Below, one piece after another: positions 31,505 through 44,365 of a stretch of DNA of 64,000 nucleotides. The translations under genes were made by a program, and so were the position numbers. Where the stretch lies: NCBI GenBank assembly GCA_945859605.1, contig OX243821.1, positions 1,914,009 through 1,978,008 of the forward strand, read 5' to 3'. The stretch is from Lumbricus rubellus. Lineage: Eukaryota > Annelida > Clitellata > Crassiclitellata > Lumbricidae. Under the pieces are notes generated by a model, which searched no databases, was not told where the DNA came from, and worked only from the letters and a program-made list of their open reading frames with translations. Numbering within the stretch: the first letter of the stretch is position 1; each line of letters begins with the position of its first letter.

Positions 31505-31670
31505 TTGCTTCGGTAACGTGTGGATAACACGCTGACATGAAGAGCGAGAGGAACCGAGATCGAGCCGTGTTGGGTGGACATGCTTTGTAGACTGCTATTA
31601 GCGCCGTGTATTGCAGGCTGTCTGTTCTGTTAGTAGTTAAGATTGATGTTAATTAAGATTGATGCATAAC
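31505..31670 (+). mobile_element. SINE-E copy
   Basis: TAACGTGTGGATAACACGCT followed by CGTGTTGGGTGGACATGCTT, TTAGCGCCGTGTATTGCAGG and TGTTAATTAAGATTGATGCA. Confidence 0.75.
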
Positions 31671-31679
31671 TTATAATTA

Positions 31680-31781
31680 TTATCATTATCATTATTGCTG
31701 TTGTTAGTGTTAGTGTCTGTGTTATCGTTATCGTTATCATGATCATGATCGTCGTGATCATGGTCGTCGTCGTCATCATCC

Positions 31782-31860
<79 letters not shown>

Positions 31861-31890
31861 TATCATCATCATCATCATCAACAACCGTGG
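31680..31890. repeat. ATC microsatellite at SINE-E 3' end
   Basis: Mixed ATT/GTT/GTC units mature into a pure ATC run (about 31785-31880). Coding frames here are artefacts. Confidence 0.97.
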
Positions 31891-32650
31891 GCTCAATCCC
31901 CGTGGGTGTCCGATGCCTTCTACACAATGTCGGGCGTCGCTAATGGTCTTTGTTACCACACATCAATGTTGTCATTAATGGGGAAGTAGTATTACAATCA
32001 TATGACAAAAGTGCACCAATTCTACAAAGATTTTCTGAAACCTGCCCATCCGGGATCGTTACCCTATTTTGCTTAGGTCCATTCGGCACCGTGGCCAGCA
32101 ACCTGCTGAAAAAATTTGCCACTGAAACGCATTTGTAAAGATTTCACACGGCAAAAATTAAATCTTAACTAAGCAACCGTTTTTGCACTTAGAACACCTT
32201 TAAGTAAAATTCTCAACGGTTTATATAATTAGGTCAGCTTCGCACATTTGGTGGATTATATATTAAGGCTCAAGCTAAATCTCACAGTCGATATTAACGG
32301 CCTTGTGTGCCGCAAGATGTCGTTAAACTCTCAACAAAAAACCAAGGACATCTTAGACACCTCTAAGTTATATTCCAAAAGCGTTTAAATGCTTTGGTCA
32401 ACTCGCGACTTATAACTTGTTCTCTTCTAGTTGACCAACTCTATTGCAGATGCCTTCACCGTGACACCATCACCACTAATCATTTATGAAGCTCCAGTAT
32501 ATAATTACAAACCTCCACTCGATGGCGCTGAGTAACCGAAGGGTTCGAGTCTCAATGTCCCAATACACAGTAACCATCTGAGAGGATCGAAGCTGTAGTC
32601 TCAATGTTTCAACGGAGATGCTCTAACCAATAGGCGACCATATCCCACAA
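31890..32650. repeat. Repeat-array unit: B, P1 (32194), P2 (32357), A
   Basis: B lacks the left hairpin arm (AGATTTTCTGAAACCTGCCC). P1 has TTTATATAATTAGGTCAGCT. GTGTGCCGCAAGATGTCGTT precedes P2, whose core is ACACCTCTAAG. Module A closes with ATGCTCTAACCAATAGGCGA, the tRNA-like head on the minus strand. Confidence 0.8.
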
Positions 32651-32689
32651 CCAATAGAGGCAACACCAGAGAAGACGCGCATACACGCG

Positions 32690-33130
32690 CGCACACACAT
32701 ACCTCTTTGCAATCAATTCAAATTAAAACACATTCACACACTCACTATGAATTCAATCTAGATTATGGCTGCGATTGTATCTGGGACTTTTGCAAGATAA
32801 GCCTCAATCCGTTAGAGTCTGTTTGTTTATGACTGTGGTGGCTGAAAAAGAATCCAATGTTAAAAAGAACTTGCAAATTAAATAAAGGTGTGCTGTGATG
32901 AAAGATTGTGTGATTGGAGTGATATAAATGTAGGCAAAATTTTGGGCGATTATACGGATGACTAATAAAAAACCGTCGAAACGATGCGACTATGTTCGTA
33001 ATTACCCTGCTGATTACCCGGATAGACGTCACATGCACCTCACGTGACGCATCATAAGAATACGATCTGTGATTGGCTGATAGGTTTCGGCTTAAAATCC
33101 CTTCGATATTAGAAGTTTAATTTTCGATAG
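32690..33130. repeat. Module C copy (CRE, CCAAT)
   Basis: TGTATCTGGGACTTTTGCAA, AAATAAAGGTGTGCTGTGAT, ATTACCCGGATAGACGTCAC, CTCACGTGACGCATCA and TGTGATTGGCTGA are ordered as in the copies at 34790, 38690, 48640, 50440 and 56730. Each is followed by module B. Confidence 0.75.
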
Positions 33131-33199
33131 GCCACTGTACGTCCCAGGTTTCACTGAACATTTGTTATTCTGGACCTGAATTTCACTCTTTGTAAGCTA

Positions 33200-33860
33200 A
33201 AAGTGCACCATTAACGATTTAATTCTACAACGATTTTCTGGGGGATGGGCTAAACCTGCCCATACCGGATCGTTACCCTATTTTGTTTAGGCTCCTTCGG
33301 CACCCTGGGCCGCAACCTGCTGAAAATATATTGCCACTGAAACGCAATCGTAAAGATATCCCATACAAAAAATGAAATCTTAACAAAGCAACCATTTTTT
33401 TTACTTAGAACACCTTTAAGTAAAAGTTTCAACGCAATATTTAAGTAAGTCAGCTTCACACAATTATTGGATTATGTTCACATATGGTGACAAATCTCAC
33501 AGTCGATATTAACGCCTTGTGTGACGCAAACACTCAACAACAAAAAACAAATGTAAAAGACATCATTTCGACACCTTTAAATAATTTTTCACAAGCTTAT
33601 AAATAATCTGGTCAACTCAAAACATTAACTTTTTTACGTCTTAGGTGACTTCAAACATCACAATAATTACTCTAGTGCTAATGCAGCTGCCACCGTCACC
33701 AATAATCATTTATGAAGCTCATTTTTTATAATTACGAAGCTCCATTCGATGACGCTTAGTAACCGAAGGACTTGAGTCTCAAGGTCCAAAAGCACAGTAA
33801 CCATCTCAGAGGATCGAACCCAAGATATCCATGTTAAAAGGCAGATGGTAAAAACAATTT
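33200..33860. repeat. Repeat-array unit: B, P1 (33410), P2 (33571), A
   Basis: The hairpin is well kept: GGGGATGGGC ... GCCCAT. P2 has TATAAAT 27 nt after its core start. Module A ends with GAGGATCGAACCCAAG. Confidence 0.8.
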
Positions 33861-33869
33861 TAGGCAAAG

Positions 33870-34270
33870 ACCAAGCGTAGAACCTTCGTCCCCCACCCAT
33901 AAATAAATCCACGCATTTCTCAGACAAATTCTGAATCTAGCTGTTTCTAGCCTTTTTCATCGATCGGATCAGACCTTTTTTAAATTCAGAGTGTCGTCAC
34001 TGTTCGTTGAACACTGCATAAAAGAACAGAAAATGTAAATTATTATTTGGACACCTTTAAAAAAATTTTCATCAGGTATTAAATATTTCCGTGACTCACA
34101 GCTCATCAATAATTATCTTCGATGGAATTATAACAACCATCACTATTATAATTATTAGCCTACACCACTGCTAATTCTGCCGTTGTCTAAGGATATTCAC
34201 TCCCCCCCAAGGCTATCCTGGTCGATGAAATAAGCTATTATAACTAGCACAAGCGACTCTCGAGATACTG
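33870..34270. repeat. Module H fragment and P2 at 34051
   Basis: GCGTAGAACCTTCGTCCCCC and CTAGCCTTTTTCATCG lead to GGACACCTTTAAAAAAATTT. The sequence after P2 matches 13380-13520. Confidence 0.65.
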
Positions 34271-34780
34271 GAGCTACTGGTGTTGTCCAAGAGGTATTTT
34301 GGCAGAGGCGTCGGAGTCAGTCAGCTAAAGGTGGAGCTGGTTGTAGGTCTGGTGGAACAGAATTGCAGTCGTTGGAAGACGAAGTGGAGTTGCTGTATGG
34401 AGTCGAATTGTTCTAGAATCAGAGAAGGAAAAGATCACATTGTGTTTAATACCAACTCGTTAGCACACTTGCAACAGTAATGCTTAACAATTTCAACTTT
34501 TAGGGAATTTGCAAAACGTGCTGCGAATTTTAGTGATGAGGTGATGGAAGGTCGAAGCAGTGTAATGGAGGATGAGGAGTGTGTTGACTGAAGTGGTTAG
34601 ATGGCGACCAATAATAACAGATGAATCTTGCCGACTGTAGTCTTGAAGGTTGTATAGCAATATTTATATGTAATATTGTTTCTATAAAAACGGTGTTTTA
34701 GAAGTTGAATGAATTCGAGAATAATATTCCTACGCGTTCGCTATAATAGCGGTAAAGCTTGTATTGCATGTACAGCATTA
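34270..34780. repeat. Module D copy 1
   Basis: GGCGTCGGAGTCAGTCAGCT, GGTGGAGCTGGTTGTAGGTC, TGTATGGAGTCGAATTGTTC and AGCACACTTGCAACAGTAAT recur at 48190-48620 and in part 50105-50400. One + frame (66 residues from 34280) and a second, longer frame across 34260-34405 are open here but disrupted in the 48-kb copy. Confidence 0.65.
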
Positions 34781-34789
34781 TTTTAATTA

Positions 34790-35070
34790 AATAATAAATG
34801 GATCTTGCGAACTAAATAAAATGGGTTCTGATGAAAAATTTTGTGAATGGAATAATATAAATTTAGACGAAGTTTTGGTCGATTCTAAATTAATGGTTGC
34901 CGACTAAAAACCGTCGAAACGATGAGATTCTATTTGAAATTACCCTTCTGATTACCCGGATAGAAGTCACATGCATCGCCTGTGACGCATCCGAAGAAAA
35001 CAATCTGTGATTGGCTGTGATGTTGAGGTTTATCCTGTCGATATTGGTCCCAGCCTGCTCCCAGGTTTTA
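34790..35070. repeat. Module C copy
   Basis: Carries the ACCCGGATAGAAGTCACATG, CCTGTGACGCATCCGAAG and TCTGTGATTGGCTGTGA motifs. It follows directly on module D. Confidence 0.7.
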
Positions 35071-35074
35071 CCGA

Positions 35075-36160
35075 ATATGGCTGCCATATTAAATTTGCTA
35101 ACCCGGGTCTGAATTTTACTGGTTATATGATATAAGTGCACCATTAATGATATAATTCTACAAAGATTTTCTGGGGACGGGTTAATCCTGCCCGTTCCGG
35201 ATCGTTGCCCTATTTTACTATTTTCCTTGGGCCTTATGTGACGCAGTTTTATAATTTATGTTTTAGTTGAGTGTTCAACGACCTGTTGAACACTCAACAA
35301 AAACATAAATTATAAAACACCTGTGAATAATGTTCCAAAAGCTAATAAATGCTGTGGTCAACTCACTGCTTATCAATTTTTCTTTTGACTTCAACCTTCA
35401 CAATTTGCTGCCACCATCACCACTATTTATTTATGAAGCTCCATAATATAATCACGAAGCTCCACTCGATGGCGCGCTGAATAACCGAATGACTTGAGCC
35501 TCAATGTCCCAATACAGTAACAACCTCATAGGATTGAAGCGGCAGTCTCAAAGATTTTATGCCCTGCCCCTCCCGGACCGTTACCCCATTTTGATAAGAC
35601 CCTTCGGCAGTCAGTAACCTTCGACGCAATCTGCTGAAAAATACTGTCACTGAAACGCAGTGGTAAATATTTCACCCACACAAAAATTAAATCTTAACAA
35701 AGCATGATATCCGTCTTTTCACTTAGAACACCTTTAAGAAATTTGTTTAACGCTATATATAAACATGTCAGTTTCGTACAATTTTCATATTCTACGGTCC
35801 AAGGGTAAATTGCACAGTCAATAATTATGACGTTAAACACTCCACAACAAACCAAATGTGCATTACATAAAGTAGACACCTTTAAACAATTTTCCACAAG
35901 CTATTAAATGCTTTGGTCAACTCACGGATGATGAATTTATTCTGAGTGAAGGACTTGAGTCACAGAAATTTCAAGAAAATCGAACTCAGATTCCAAGTTA
36001 CAAGGCAATTTCTTTAATAACCAAGGACAATATTATTATAGAATTTCATTTCAACCATCACACTAACTCTATTGCTAATAATTACGAAGCTCCAGTCGAT
36101 CATTACGCTGAGTAGTAACCTCAGAGGATCGAACCCAAGATCTCCATGTTATAAGGCACA
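35075..36160. repeat. Rearranged B/A segment, P1 (35728), P2 (35317, 35876)
   Basis: The first B (35120-35230) has hairpin text GGGGACGGGTTAATCC and GCCCGTTCCGG. It then breaks at an inverted TTGAGTGTTCAACG / TGTTGAACACTCAA pair (about 35265-35300). A second B begins at 35560. P1 and P2 at 35728 and 35876 are 148 bp apart. Confidence 0.65.
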
Positions 36161-36216
36161 CAACTGTTTAGATACCGAAAAGGTCACAGGGTTAAAGATC
36201 TTTCTGCAGTTGTACT

Positions 36217-36640
<424 letters not shown>

Positions 36641-37450
36641 GTATTTTAATGCTAAGCTGAATAGGCCTATGCGATTCTTATACAATGAATAATTATCGGT
36701 GGCGCATGGAATTACATACTGGCTTGATTATCGGTAGAGCTGAGTTCCATTCCCAAAGCCATTGTATGATAAACAGACTTAGTCTTATCCCCCTAATAAT
36801 AATCATAATTTAATTGCAGGATGTCTGTTCTGTTCCATTAGTTGCTAAGATTTCTGTATTATGTGTTCTTGTGATTTATTTTAAATGCGTATTTGCACAC
36901 TGTAACGGGTTGCAGTATGTCAAACAGATTGTTCAATTAAAGCAAATTAGAAAAATATTTAAATTATTATAAATATAATTATAAGAAGGTGTGAATTTGT
37001 AACAGACTTTGTCAACAACTCAATAAAAGAACACACGAGAAGACAAAATTAGACACCTTTAAATAATGTTTCTTAAGCTTTTAAATACTTCCGACAACTC
37101 ATGTTTTATCAATTTATTTCTGGTTGGCGGTTTCTACAAACCTAACAGACTATAATATTAGTCTTAGTCTACTGCTAACGCTGCTACCACTGTGACAGCC
37201 ATCATCACTAATCGTTTGTTAAGCTCCGCTACATAAATACGAAGCTCCACTGGATGGCAGAGAATAACTGAGTAAAATTACTCGAATCTCAATACATAGC
37301 AACCAACTCAAACGATCGAACCTGTCTTTATTCGCTCTGTTAGGTAACCGCCCTAGCCAACTAACCACCATGATATATCCCTCAGTCAATAGTTTCAACA
37401 CCATACAAAACACACACATTGCTTTAGATGCAAAGGACTCTCGCAATCCG
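36641..37450. repeat. Tail block and A module, P2 at 37053
   Basis: GGATGTCTGTTCTGTTCCAT, GTAACGGGTTGCAGTATGTC and AGAACACACGAGAAGACAAA lead to P2. Module A ends with GATCGAACCTGTCTTTATTC. Confidence 0.75.
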
Positions 37451-38600
37451 TACCCAATGAAATGTTTTCTTTTATAAAGAGTGTAGCTTTTTGTTAAAAA
37501 CGGTGTCTACTAATGTTATCGGAAATTGCTTCCTACTTTTAACACGTAACTCCGCCACCGTTTCCACTGTGATAGAGCCAGTCCCAAGCATAGAAAAAAG
37601 AGGAGGGCGATTCTAATGAGCTTCGTTACAGCGTGTAATTTCTGGCGTGCCGAATATGATTTTTCTTTTCCCACAGGTTTTTTTAACGCGCCGTTCTTGA
37701 CAAAATGTGCAGTTCTAGATGGATATGCGCAGTTGTAAAAGCACTTCTGTACAGCTAAAAATAGTTTTTAAAAAGGTCATTGCCATTTAAAAAGGTAATT
37801 GTCTTTCGTTATATCGTTGACATTATGCGACTTTTATAGAAAATAATAAACATCTTGCAATCATAATATTATAGAGATCGTCAGAAAATCTGAAAAAATA
37901 GATGTATTTCTAAGACAAATTCTCAATCTAGATTTTTCTTGACTTTTTATCGATCGGATCATGATAAACCTGCCCATCCCGGATCGTTACCCCATTTTGC
38001 TAAGACCACTTTGGCAAACCCCCTCCCCGCAGCCTGCTGAAAAAATACTGCCACTGAAACGCCATTGACAAGATTTTACAACTAAAATTAAAATCTGAAG
38101 TAAGCAGGTAGAAAACCTTTAATTAAATTATTCAACGCTTTATATAAACAAGTCAGCTTCACACAATTGGTTGATTCTGATCAAAATACGGTGATAAATC
38201 TCACAGTCAATATTAACGGCATTGTGTGACGTAAGAATAAAAAAATGATGTAGTTAAACATTCATTTATTAAAAACCAAATGTAAAACACATTTTAGACA
38301 CCTTTAAATAGGATTCCACAAGCTTATAAATACTTTGGTCAACTAACGACCTAATCTTTCATCATTTTTTGTTCGACCATCACAATAACTTTGTTGCTAA
38401 TGCTGCCACCGTCACCATTCATCATTTATAAAGCTCCATTATAATAATGACGAAGATCCAGTGGATGGCGCTGAGTAGTAACTGAAGGACTTGAGTCTCA
38501 ATGTCCCAATACACAGTAACCACCTCATAGGATCGAAGCTGTAGTCTCAATGTTTCAACGGAGATGTTCTAACCAATAGGCGACCATATCCCACAACCAA
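37450..38600. repeat. LINE-type end, module H piece, B and A with P2 at 38298
   Basis: GAGCCAGTCCCAAGCATAG lies at 37580. B begins near 37970 with a decayed P1 (AAAACCTTTAATTAAATT at 38112). P2 at 38298 and the next 180 bp are nearly identical to 63503-63690. Confidence 0.7.
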
Positions 38601-38689
38601 TAGAGGCAACACCCAAGAAGACGCACATACACGCGCGCGCACACATTTTTGCAATTAAAATTAAAACACATCCATGCACTCAGTGCGAA

Positions 38690-39075
38690 TTCAACCTAGA
38701 TTATGGTTGTGATTGTATCTGGGACTTTTGCAAGATAAGCCTCAATCCGTTGAGTTTTTGGTTGATGACTGTAGTGGCTAAAAAAGAATTCAATGTTAAA
38801 AAGAACCTGCAAATTAAATAAAGGTGTGCTGTGATGAAAGATTGTGTGATTGGAGTGATATAAATGTAGGCGAAATTTTGGGCGATTATACGGATGACTA
38901 ATAAAAAAACCCGTCGAAACGATGAGACTCAGTTTGAAATTACCCTGCTGATTACCCGGATATACGTCACATGCATCGCCCGTGACGCATCAGAAGATTA
39001 CGATCTGTGATTGGCTGAGAGGTTTCGGCTTCATATTCCTTCGATAGGTCACTATAATACGTCCCAGGTTGCACT
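38690..39075. repeat. Module C copy
   Basis: ACCCGGATATACGTCACATG, GCCCGTGACGCATCAGAAGA and TCTGTGATTGGCTGAGAGG. It is nearly collinear with 32740-33080. Confidence 0.75.
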
Positions 39076-39079
39076 GAAC

Positions 39080-40600
39080 AGGTCAACCACATTTGTCATT
39101 CTCGGCCTGAATTTAACTCTTCGTAAATTAAAAGTGCACCATTAACCATTAGCGATTTAATTCTACAAAATATTTATTGGGATGGACTAAACATGCCCAT
39201 CCCGTGTCGTTATCCCATTTTGTTTAGGCTCGTTTGGTACCCCGGTCCTGCTAAAAATATATTGCCTTTGAAACGCCACGGTAAAGATTTCACGCTGCAA
39301 AAAATAATATCTGACATATGCATTATAACAACCGCTTTTGCACTTATAACACCTTTAAGTACAATTTTCAACAGTATTTATAAATAAATCAGCTTTGCAC
39401 AATTGGTGAATTATATACACCTACAAAAAATCTCATGGTCAATGTTAACGGCCTAGTGTTCCGCAGCATATCCATTCGTAGACACTATACGTCCTAGGTT
39501 ACACTAACAGGTCAACTACATTTGTTATTCTTATTCTGGGCCTGGATTTCACTCTTTGTAAGCTAAAAGTGCACCATTAACGATTTAATTCTACAAAGAT
39601 TTTCTGGGGATGGACTAAACCTGCCCATCCCGGGTCGTTACTTTATTTTGCTTAGGCCCCTTCGGCACCCTGGCCCGCAACCTGCTAAAAAATATTGTGA
39701 AACGCCACTGTAAAGATTTCACACGCAAAAATAAAATCTGAAGTAAACATAAGAACCGTTTTGCACTTACAACACCTTTAAGTAAATATTTCAACGCTTA
39801 ATATAGGGCCTAAGTATGAGTCATCATCGCACATTTGGTGCATTATATTCACATGCGGCCATAAGTTGATAGTTGATATGTTGTTCACATGTGGGCTTAC
39901 TAAACATTGTGATCACATCTGTTTTTAGTCCGGGGGTGAATATTACTGGTTCTATGATAAAAGTGCACTATAAACGATTTAATTCTACAAAGATTTTCTG
40001 TCGATGGGCTAAACCCAGTACGTTACCCTATTTTGTTTAGGATCCTTCGGCCCGCAACCTGCTGAAAAAATAGTGCCACTGAAGCGCAATCGTAAAGATA
40101 TCACACACATAAATGAAATCTGAATAAGGCGTAATATCCTCTTTTTGCACTTAAAACACCTTTAACTACAATTTTCAACGCTATATAAAAATCAGTCGGT
40201 TTCGAACAATTGCTTGATTGTGCGTTCTATACTGTCCTAAGATAAATCTCGTATGAACGGCCTTGTGTGACGCAAGATGACTTTTTTCATTCTAGTTGAC
40301 TTCGACCATCACAATAATACTCTACTGCTAAACCTGCCGGATCGTTGCCCTAGTTTGCTTAGGCTCCTTCGGCACCCCGGTCCGCAACCTGCTCAAATAA
40401 AAAATTATACTTTTATTGAAACGCCACTGTAAAGATTTCAGACACACACAAATCCTAAATAAGCAAAATAATTATACGCTTTGGACTCCAATTACTTAAT
40501 ACACCTTTAAATAAAATTTTCAAGCGTCTATATAAATTAATGAGTTAATAAGTTAGTCAGTTTCATACAATCGGTGAATTATGGTGACACTGCTCATTCG
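39080..40600. repeat. Four B modules in tandem, P1 at 39349, 39772, 40156, 40501
   Basis: P1 cores are 423, 384 and 345 bp apart, without intervening A modules. The second copy has CTGGGGATGGACTAAACC with GCCCATCCCGG. The fourth lost most of its 5' half. This is the longest run of B modules in the window. Confidence 0.8.
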
Positions 40601-40711
40601 TCAGCTTCATAATGACTATCGAAACGTTAAAACTGTGATTAATCACAATTAAAGCTTTAAAAAATTGCGAATAAAATTTGTACGCATTAATCGTTTGTTG
40701 GGTCTGATTAA

Positions 40712-42234
40712 CCCATTAACTACCAACTTTTTTTACAAGAATGATATTAACATTTTTCAACACGTACTGGTATGTAAACATGAGCACAAGGTTTAAAATA
40801 TTAATTATGGATGCCTCCGAAAAAATATTTGGTGTCAAAGTGGTGCACCCTGGGAGGGTGCGCTAGTAGTTAAGCAGTACTTTACATTCTTATTGTCTAC
40901 AGAAGCAAGATATGCATCATATGTCATAAGAATCATTTTCCCCGCTAGATTTCAAGCAGTCTCACTAAACTTTTCATGTTTTGTCATGAAATTCATTGAG
41001 TCAGTGCATATGAAATCCAACATAACACTCTATACATACATTTCTTGGGTGTTTTGCTACAATGCTCACAATACCACTGAGTCAAGGGAATCAACACGAA
41101 TGGACTGGTCGAACTGATTATCCGCTAGGACCTCTGGGTTCAATGGTTGTGCTTTGCCTGGGTACCTGGTCTTACTCGGTTGAGCAAGGTGCATTTGGTA
41201 AACTCGAGCAACCCCCCACCCCACAGACAACACGAAGACTCGGTGGTTGCTACTGGTATGACGTTGTATGACAACACAAGGGCAATGCATTCTGCATCTT
41301 TGGGTCAAACATGAATACAAACAGTGCCAGTCACCATTTCTTTGTCATCATTGTGGTTTTGTTAGTAGACTTGGTAGTCGCCTTTGCTCAACTTCACCAA
41401 CATCATCTACTATGTCGTGCAATCTGACAAATTAATTTTGGCGGGAAATTTTTAAGATGGTTCTGTCAAGGCACCCAACATGTTCAAGCAGTTTTCCTGA
41501 ACTGAACAAGTTGTCAAAAGCTGACATGGAAGCGTTGATGGCATCTCAGACTTCGAGTCAGGTACAAATGAGCCGCATAATCAAAATTGAGACCGTTTGC
41601 AATAATTATTATGGTTTATCCTTGACTCCACAATGCGTAATTGCGTATGTATACGAATGCCACAGGCGAGATTATCATATCCTAATATCATCTGCACGGT
41701 ATAATCGAAATTGAAGATAACCACAACAGTTCCAACAAGTATTTGGAAGAAGAAGAACATATAACTAACATTTCTAGCCCAATAGCAGGTGCGCCAAATG
41801 GATAGGAACCGCCAATTTACACTGTTCACCATTGCTGAAAAACCTGTACCCATTCGCTACTTGTGCACCCTCCCAGGGTGCAGCAGTAATATCATCATAA
41901 CTCTTCAATAAATAGCAATATTTATAAAATTTAACTAATTATCATACAAGCAGATGTAATTCTATCATATCTGATGCTTGCAATTAAATAATGATGAAAA
42001 CTTAATTTTTTATTCCTTGACATATTTAGCAGTTTTGAGATGACGTCACTTTCTAAATAAATCACCCATATTTTGGGGATAAAAATATTATAACTAGAGA
42101 AACTCTGCATGGATTGTTTATTCGACTCCATACAGATCAGAAAATAAAATAATATATTTAGTTCATGCAGGTTAAGATTTTTTTAAAGCCGATTTTCGAA
42201 TGCACCCTCCCAGGGTGCGCTAGTAGAAAATGGG
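40712..42234. mobile_element. piggyBac-like element, family P1, non-autonomous
   Basis: TTAA at 40708-40711 and 42235-42238 flanks termini CCCATTAACTAC and, on the other strand, CCCATTTTCTAC. The palindrome GCACCCT-x3-AGGGTGC occurs at 40845-40861, 41865-41881 and 42202-42218. Interior frames (40893-41117, 41066-41320, 41457-41714) are short and show no convincing piggyBac DDE domain. The 40845 copy is followed by GCGCTAGTAGTTAA, like a second right end, so a shorter nested element (40712 to about 40869) is possible. Confidence 0.75.
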
Positions 42235-42270
42235 TTAAAATAGAATAAAAGGCAGATTAGACCGTTTTAA

Positions 42271-43131
42271 CACTCAAGTGCCCAAGGTATTTTTTGGTAC
42301 ACGAAGGCCCAAGGGGGGGTCCGCGCGGACCCCAGTGCTTTATGTTAATATCTTGAGAAGGGATTGGAATATCGTCATAGAATTTAGTTCTATGTGATCC
42401 CAAATGAATGTCCAATCGATTGGTGTATCTTATATGACAATAACACCACCTGGTGTTAAATAATAGTGTAAAATCTCATGATACACATTTTACGCTTGCT
42501 TGCGTTATTGACCAAAGGAAGCCCAGAGTTTTCATGCCAATATCTTGAGAAGGGATTGGAATATCGTTATAGAATTTATTTCAATGTAATCCCAAATGAA
42601 TTGGCAATCGATTGATGTATCTCATAGCACAATAACACCACCTGGTGTAAACTAATAGTGTAAAAATCTCGTAATACATATGTTATGCTTGCATGTTTGC
42701 GTTATTTATTGAAGGAAAGCCTATACGTCCGGCGCGGACCCCAGCGTGTTCATGTTAATGTTAATATCTTGAGAAGGGATTGGAATATCGTTATATAATT
42801 TAGTTGTAAGTAATCCCAACTAAATTTGCAATCGATTGATATGTATTATATCACAATAGCACCACCTGGTATAAAATAATAGTTATTGACCAGTAACCAT
42901 GCGCTTGTATGAATATCAGCCGCATATCATGGGGTACCCTTGGTATATGCTGTGGTTGTGGGGTGCAGGGTTGGACAATACTCACGCAAAATATACCATT
43001 CTATGCCCAAATGGTTGCTCTAGGAATACCTAAAAGCATTTATGCAGATCCCTAGCCTTTAAAAAGTTATTCGGGAAAAACAGACCTGGGGTCCGGTCGG
43101 ACCCCCCCCCCCCTTTTTGGGCACTCGAGGG
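42271..43131. mobile_element. piggyBac-like MITE, family P2, with internal triplication
   Basis: TTAA (42267-42270) precedes CACTCAAGTGCCCAA. The other strand of the right end reads CCCTCGAGTGCCCAA, next to a mutated ATAA. Palindromes GGGGTCCGCGCGGACCCC (42316-42333) and GGGGTCCGGTCGGACCCC (43088-43105) sit just inside each end. The interior holds about three tandem units of about 190 bp beginning AATATCTTGAGAAGGGATTG (42347, 42540, 42766). No coding capacity. Confidence 0.75.
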
Positions 43132-43134
43132 ATA

Positions 43135-43700
43135 AACATTCGACATTAGTTCCCACTGTAGCTTCTAGGGTTTCCTAAAGAGGTCAACCACACATGTCAT
43201 TATGGTTGTGAATTTAACTCTTTGTATGCTAAAAGTGCACCATTAACGATTTAATTCTACAGGGATTTCTAGAGCCCCTCCTGCATCGATACTCTATTTT
43301 GAGCAGACCCCTATCGGCACCCCCGGTCCGCAACCTGATGGAAAAAACTGCCAGTGAAACGTCATTGTAAAGTTTTCAACCCCAAAATAAAATAAAATCT
43401 GAACTAAGCATAATAGATGCTTTGAACTTAGAACACCTTTTAAATCGCCTATATAAGTCAGATTCATACAATTGGTGAATTAATAAAAACTAAATTAAAT
43501 CTCGCTTCATAATTATCTCTTCGATGTTAGTTCCAGGTTTTCATTGAATATTGCTACCGCATTTGTTAACTAGAAATTTGAGACTTTGTGTGCTAAAAGT
43601 GCACCGTTAGCGATTTAATTCTACAAAGATTTTCTGGGGGTGGGCTAAACCTGCACATCCCGGATCGTTACACTATTTTTCTTAGGCTCGCATGCTCCAG
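43135..43700. repeat. Two B modules, P1 at 43433
   Basis: TAGGGTTTCCTAAAGAGGTC and GCACCATTAACGATTTAATT begin the first, with P1 at 43433 and CCTATATAAG. The second (from about 43590) stops after GGGGGTGGGCTAAACC and CACATCCCGG. Confidence 0.7.
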
Positions 43701-44170
43701 CTTCTGTAGGTCTTCTCCACAACATTCCATACTGTCATCCGTCCAATCTCGATGAGGCCCACATCCCTATGTCGTTAAACAATCAGGAAAAAAACAAATT
43801 GAGAAAACCATTATTACTGCACTTATGAGCAAGGTACTAGACTAGTTTTTTAAAATTTAGATAACATAGTTTGACACTCGCTCTTATATATAGCGCTGAA
43901 AATGTTACTTCGTCATTAGATAATAATAATACATAAATGAATAGAAAAAAATATTTACAATAGAGTAATTGTGATAGTTAAAGCCAACTATAAGGGGAAA
44001 GAAATTCATAAGCCTAGAGTTGATCAAAGTATTTAATAGCTTATCTAATAATTTATTATTTAAAGGTGTTTAAAATTAATAATGCCCTTTACATTTCTTT
44101 TTGTTGAGTATTTCACGACATTTTGCGGCAAACAAGACCGTTCATATCAACTGCAAGATTTAACCTAGTA
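43700..44170 (-). repeat. Inverted A module fragment, box at 44059
   Basis: ACACTCGCTCTTATATATAG, ATTTAAAGGTGTTTAAAATT and CGACATTTTGCGGCAAACAA parallel 23560-23850. A piece of the short retroposon (CACTTATGAGCAAGGTACTA) lies at about 43819. Confidence 0.7.
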
Positions 44171-44217
44171 CATTTATGTAAATAGGATTCACCGATTCTA
44201 CGAAGCTGAGTTGTATG

Positions 44218-44221
<4 letters not shown>

Positions 44222-44257
<36 letters not shown>

Positions 44258-44260
44258 GAG

Positions 44261-44303
<43 letters not shown>

Positions 44304-44365
44304 TCGTTGCCACATCATATGAATATTATATAATATTATATCCATATATATATATATAATGTGGC
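44222..44365. repeat. AT microsatellite with self-complementary layout
   Basis: Two AT runs separated by TTGAGAAAAAAAA, then CCACATCATATGAATATTAT and a third AT run, followed by ATGTGGCAATGA. CGTTGCCACAT and ATGTGGCAATG (about 44305 and 44361) are inverted, so the block can fold back. Confidence 0.85.

Noticed and set aside
33232..33290. U1, U2, U4, U5, U6 or U7 snRNA gene
   Set aside because: None of the diagnostic sequences I know from these RNAs is present; only the Sm-like motif plus stem layout is shared.
34280..34480. Gene in module D
   Set aside because: The frame is open in one copy only; copies at 48 and 50 kb are disrupted.
40893..41714. PiggyBac transposase gene inside the TTAA element
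   Set aside because: Frames are short, on both strands, and I could not identify the DDE residues or the C-terminal Cys-rich domain.
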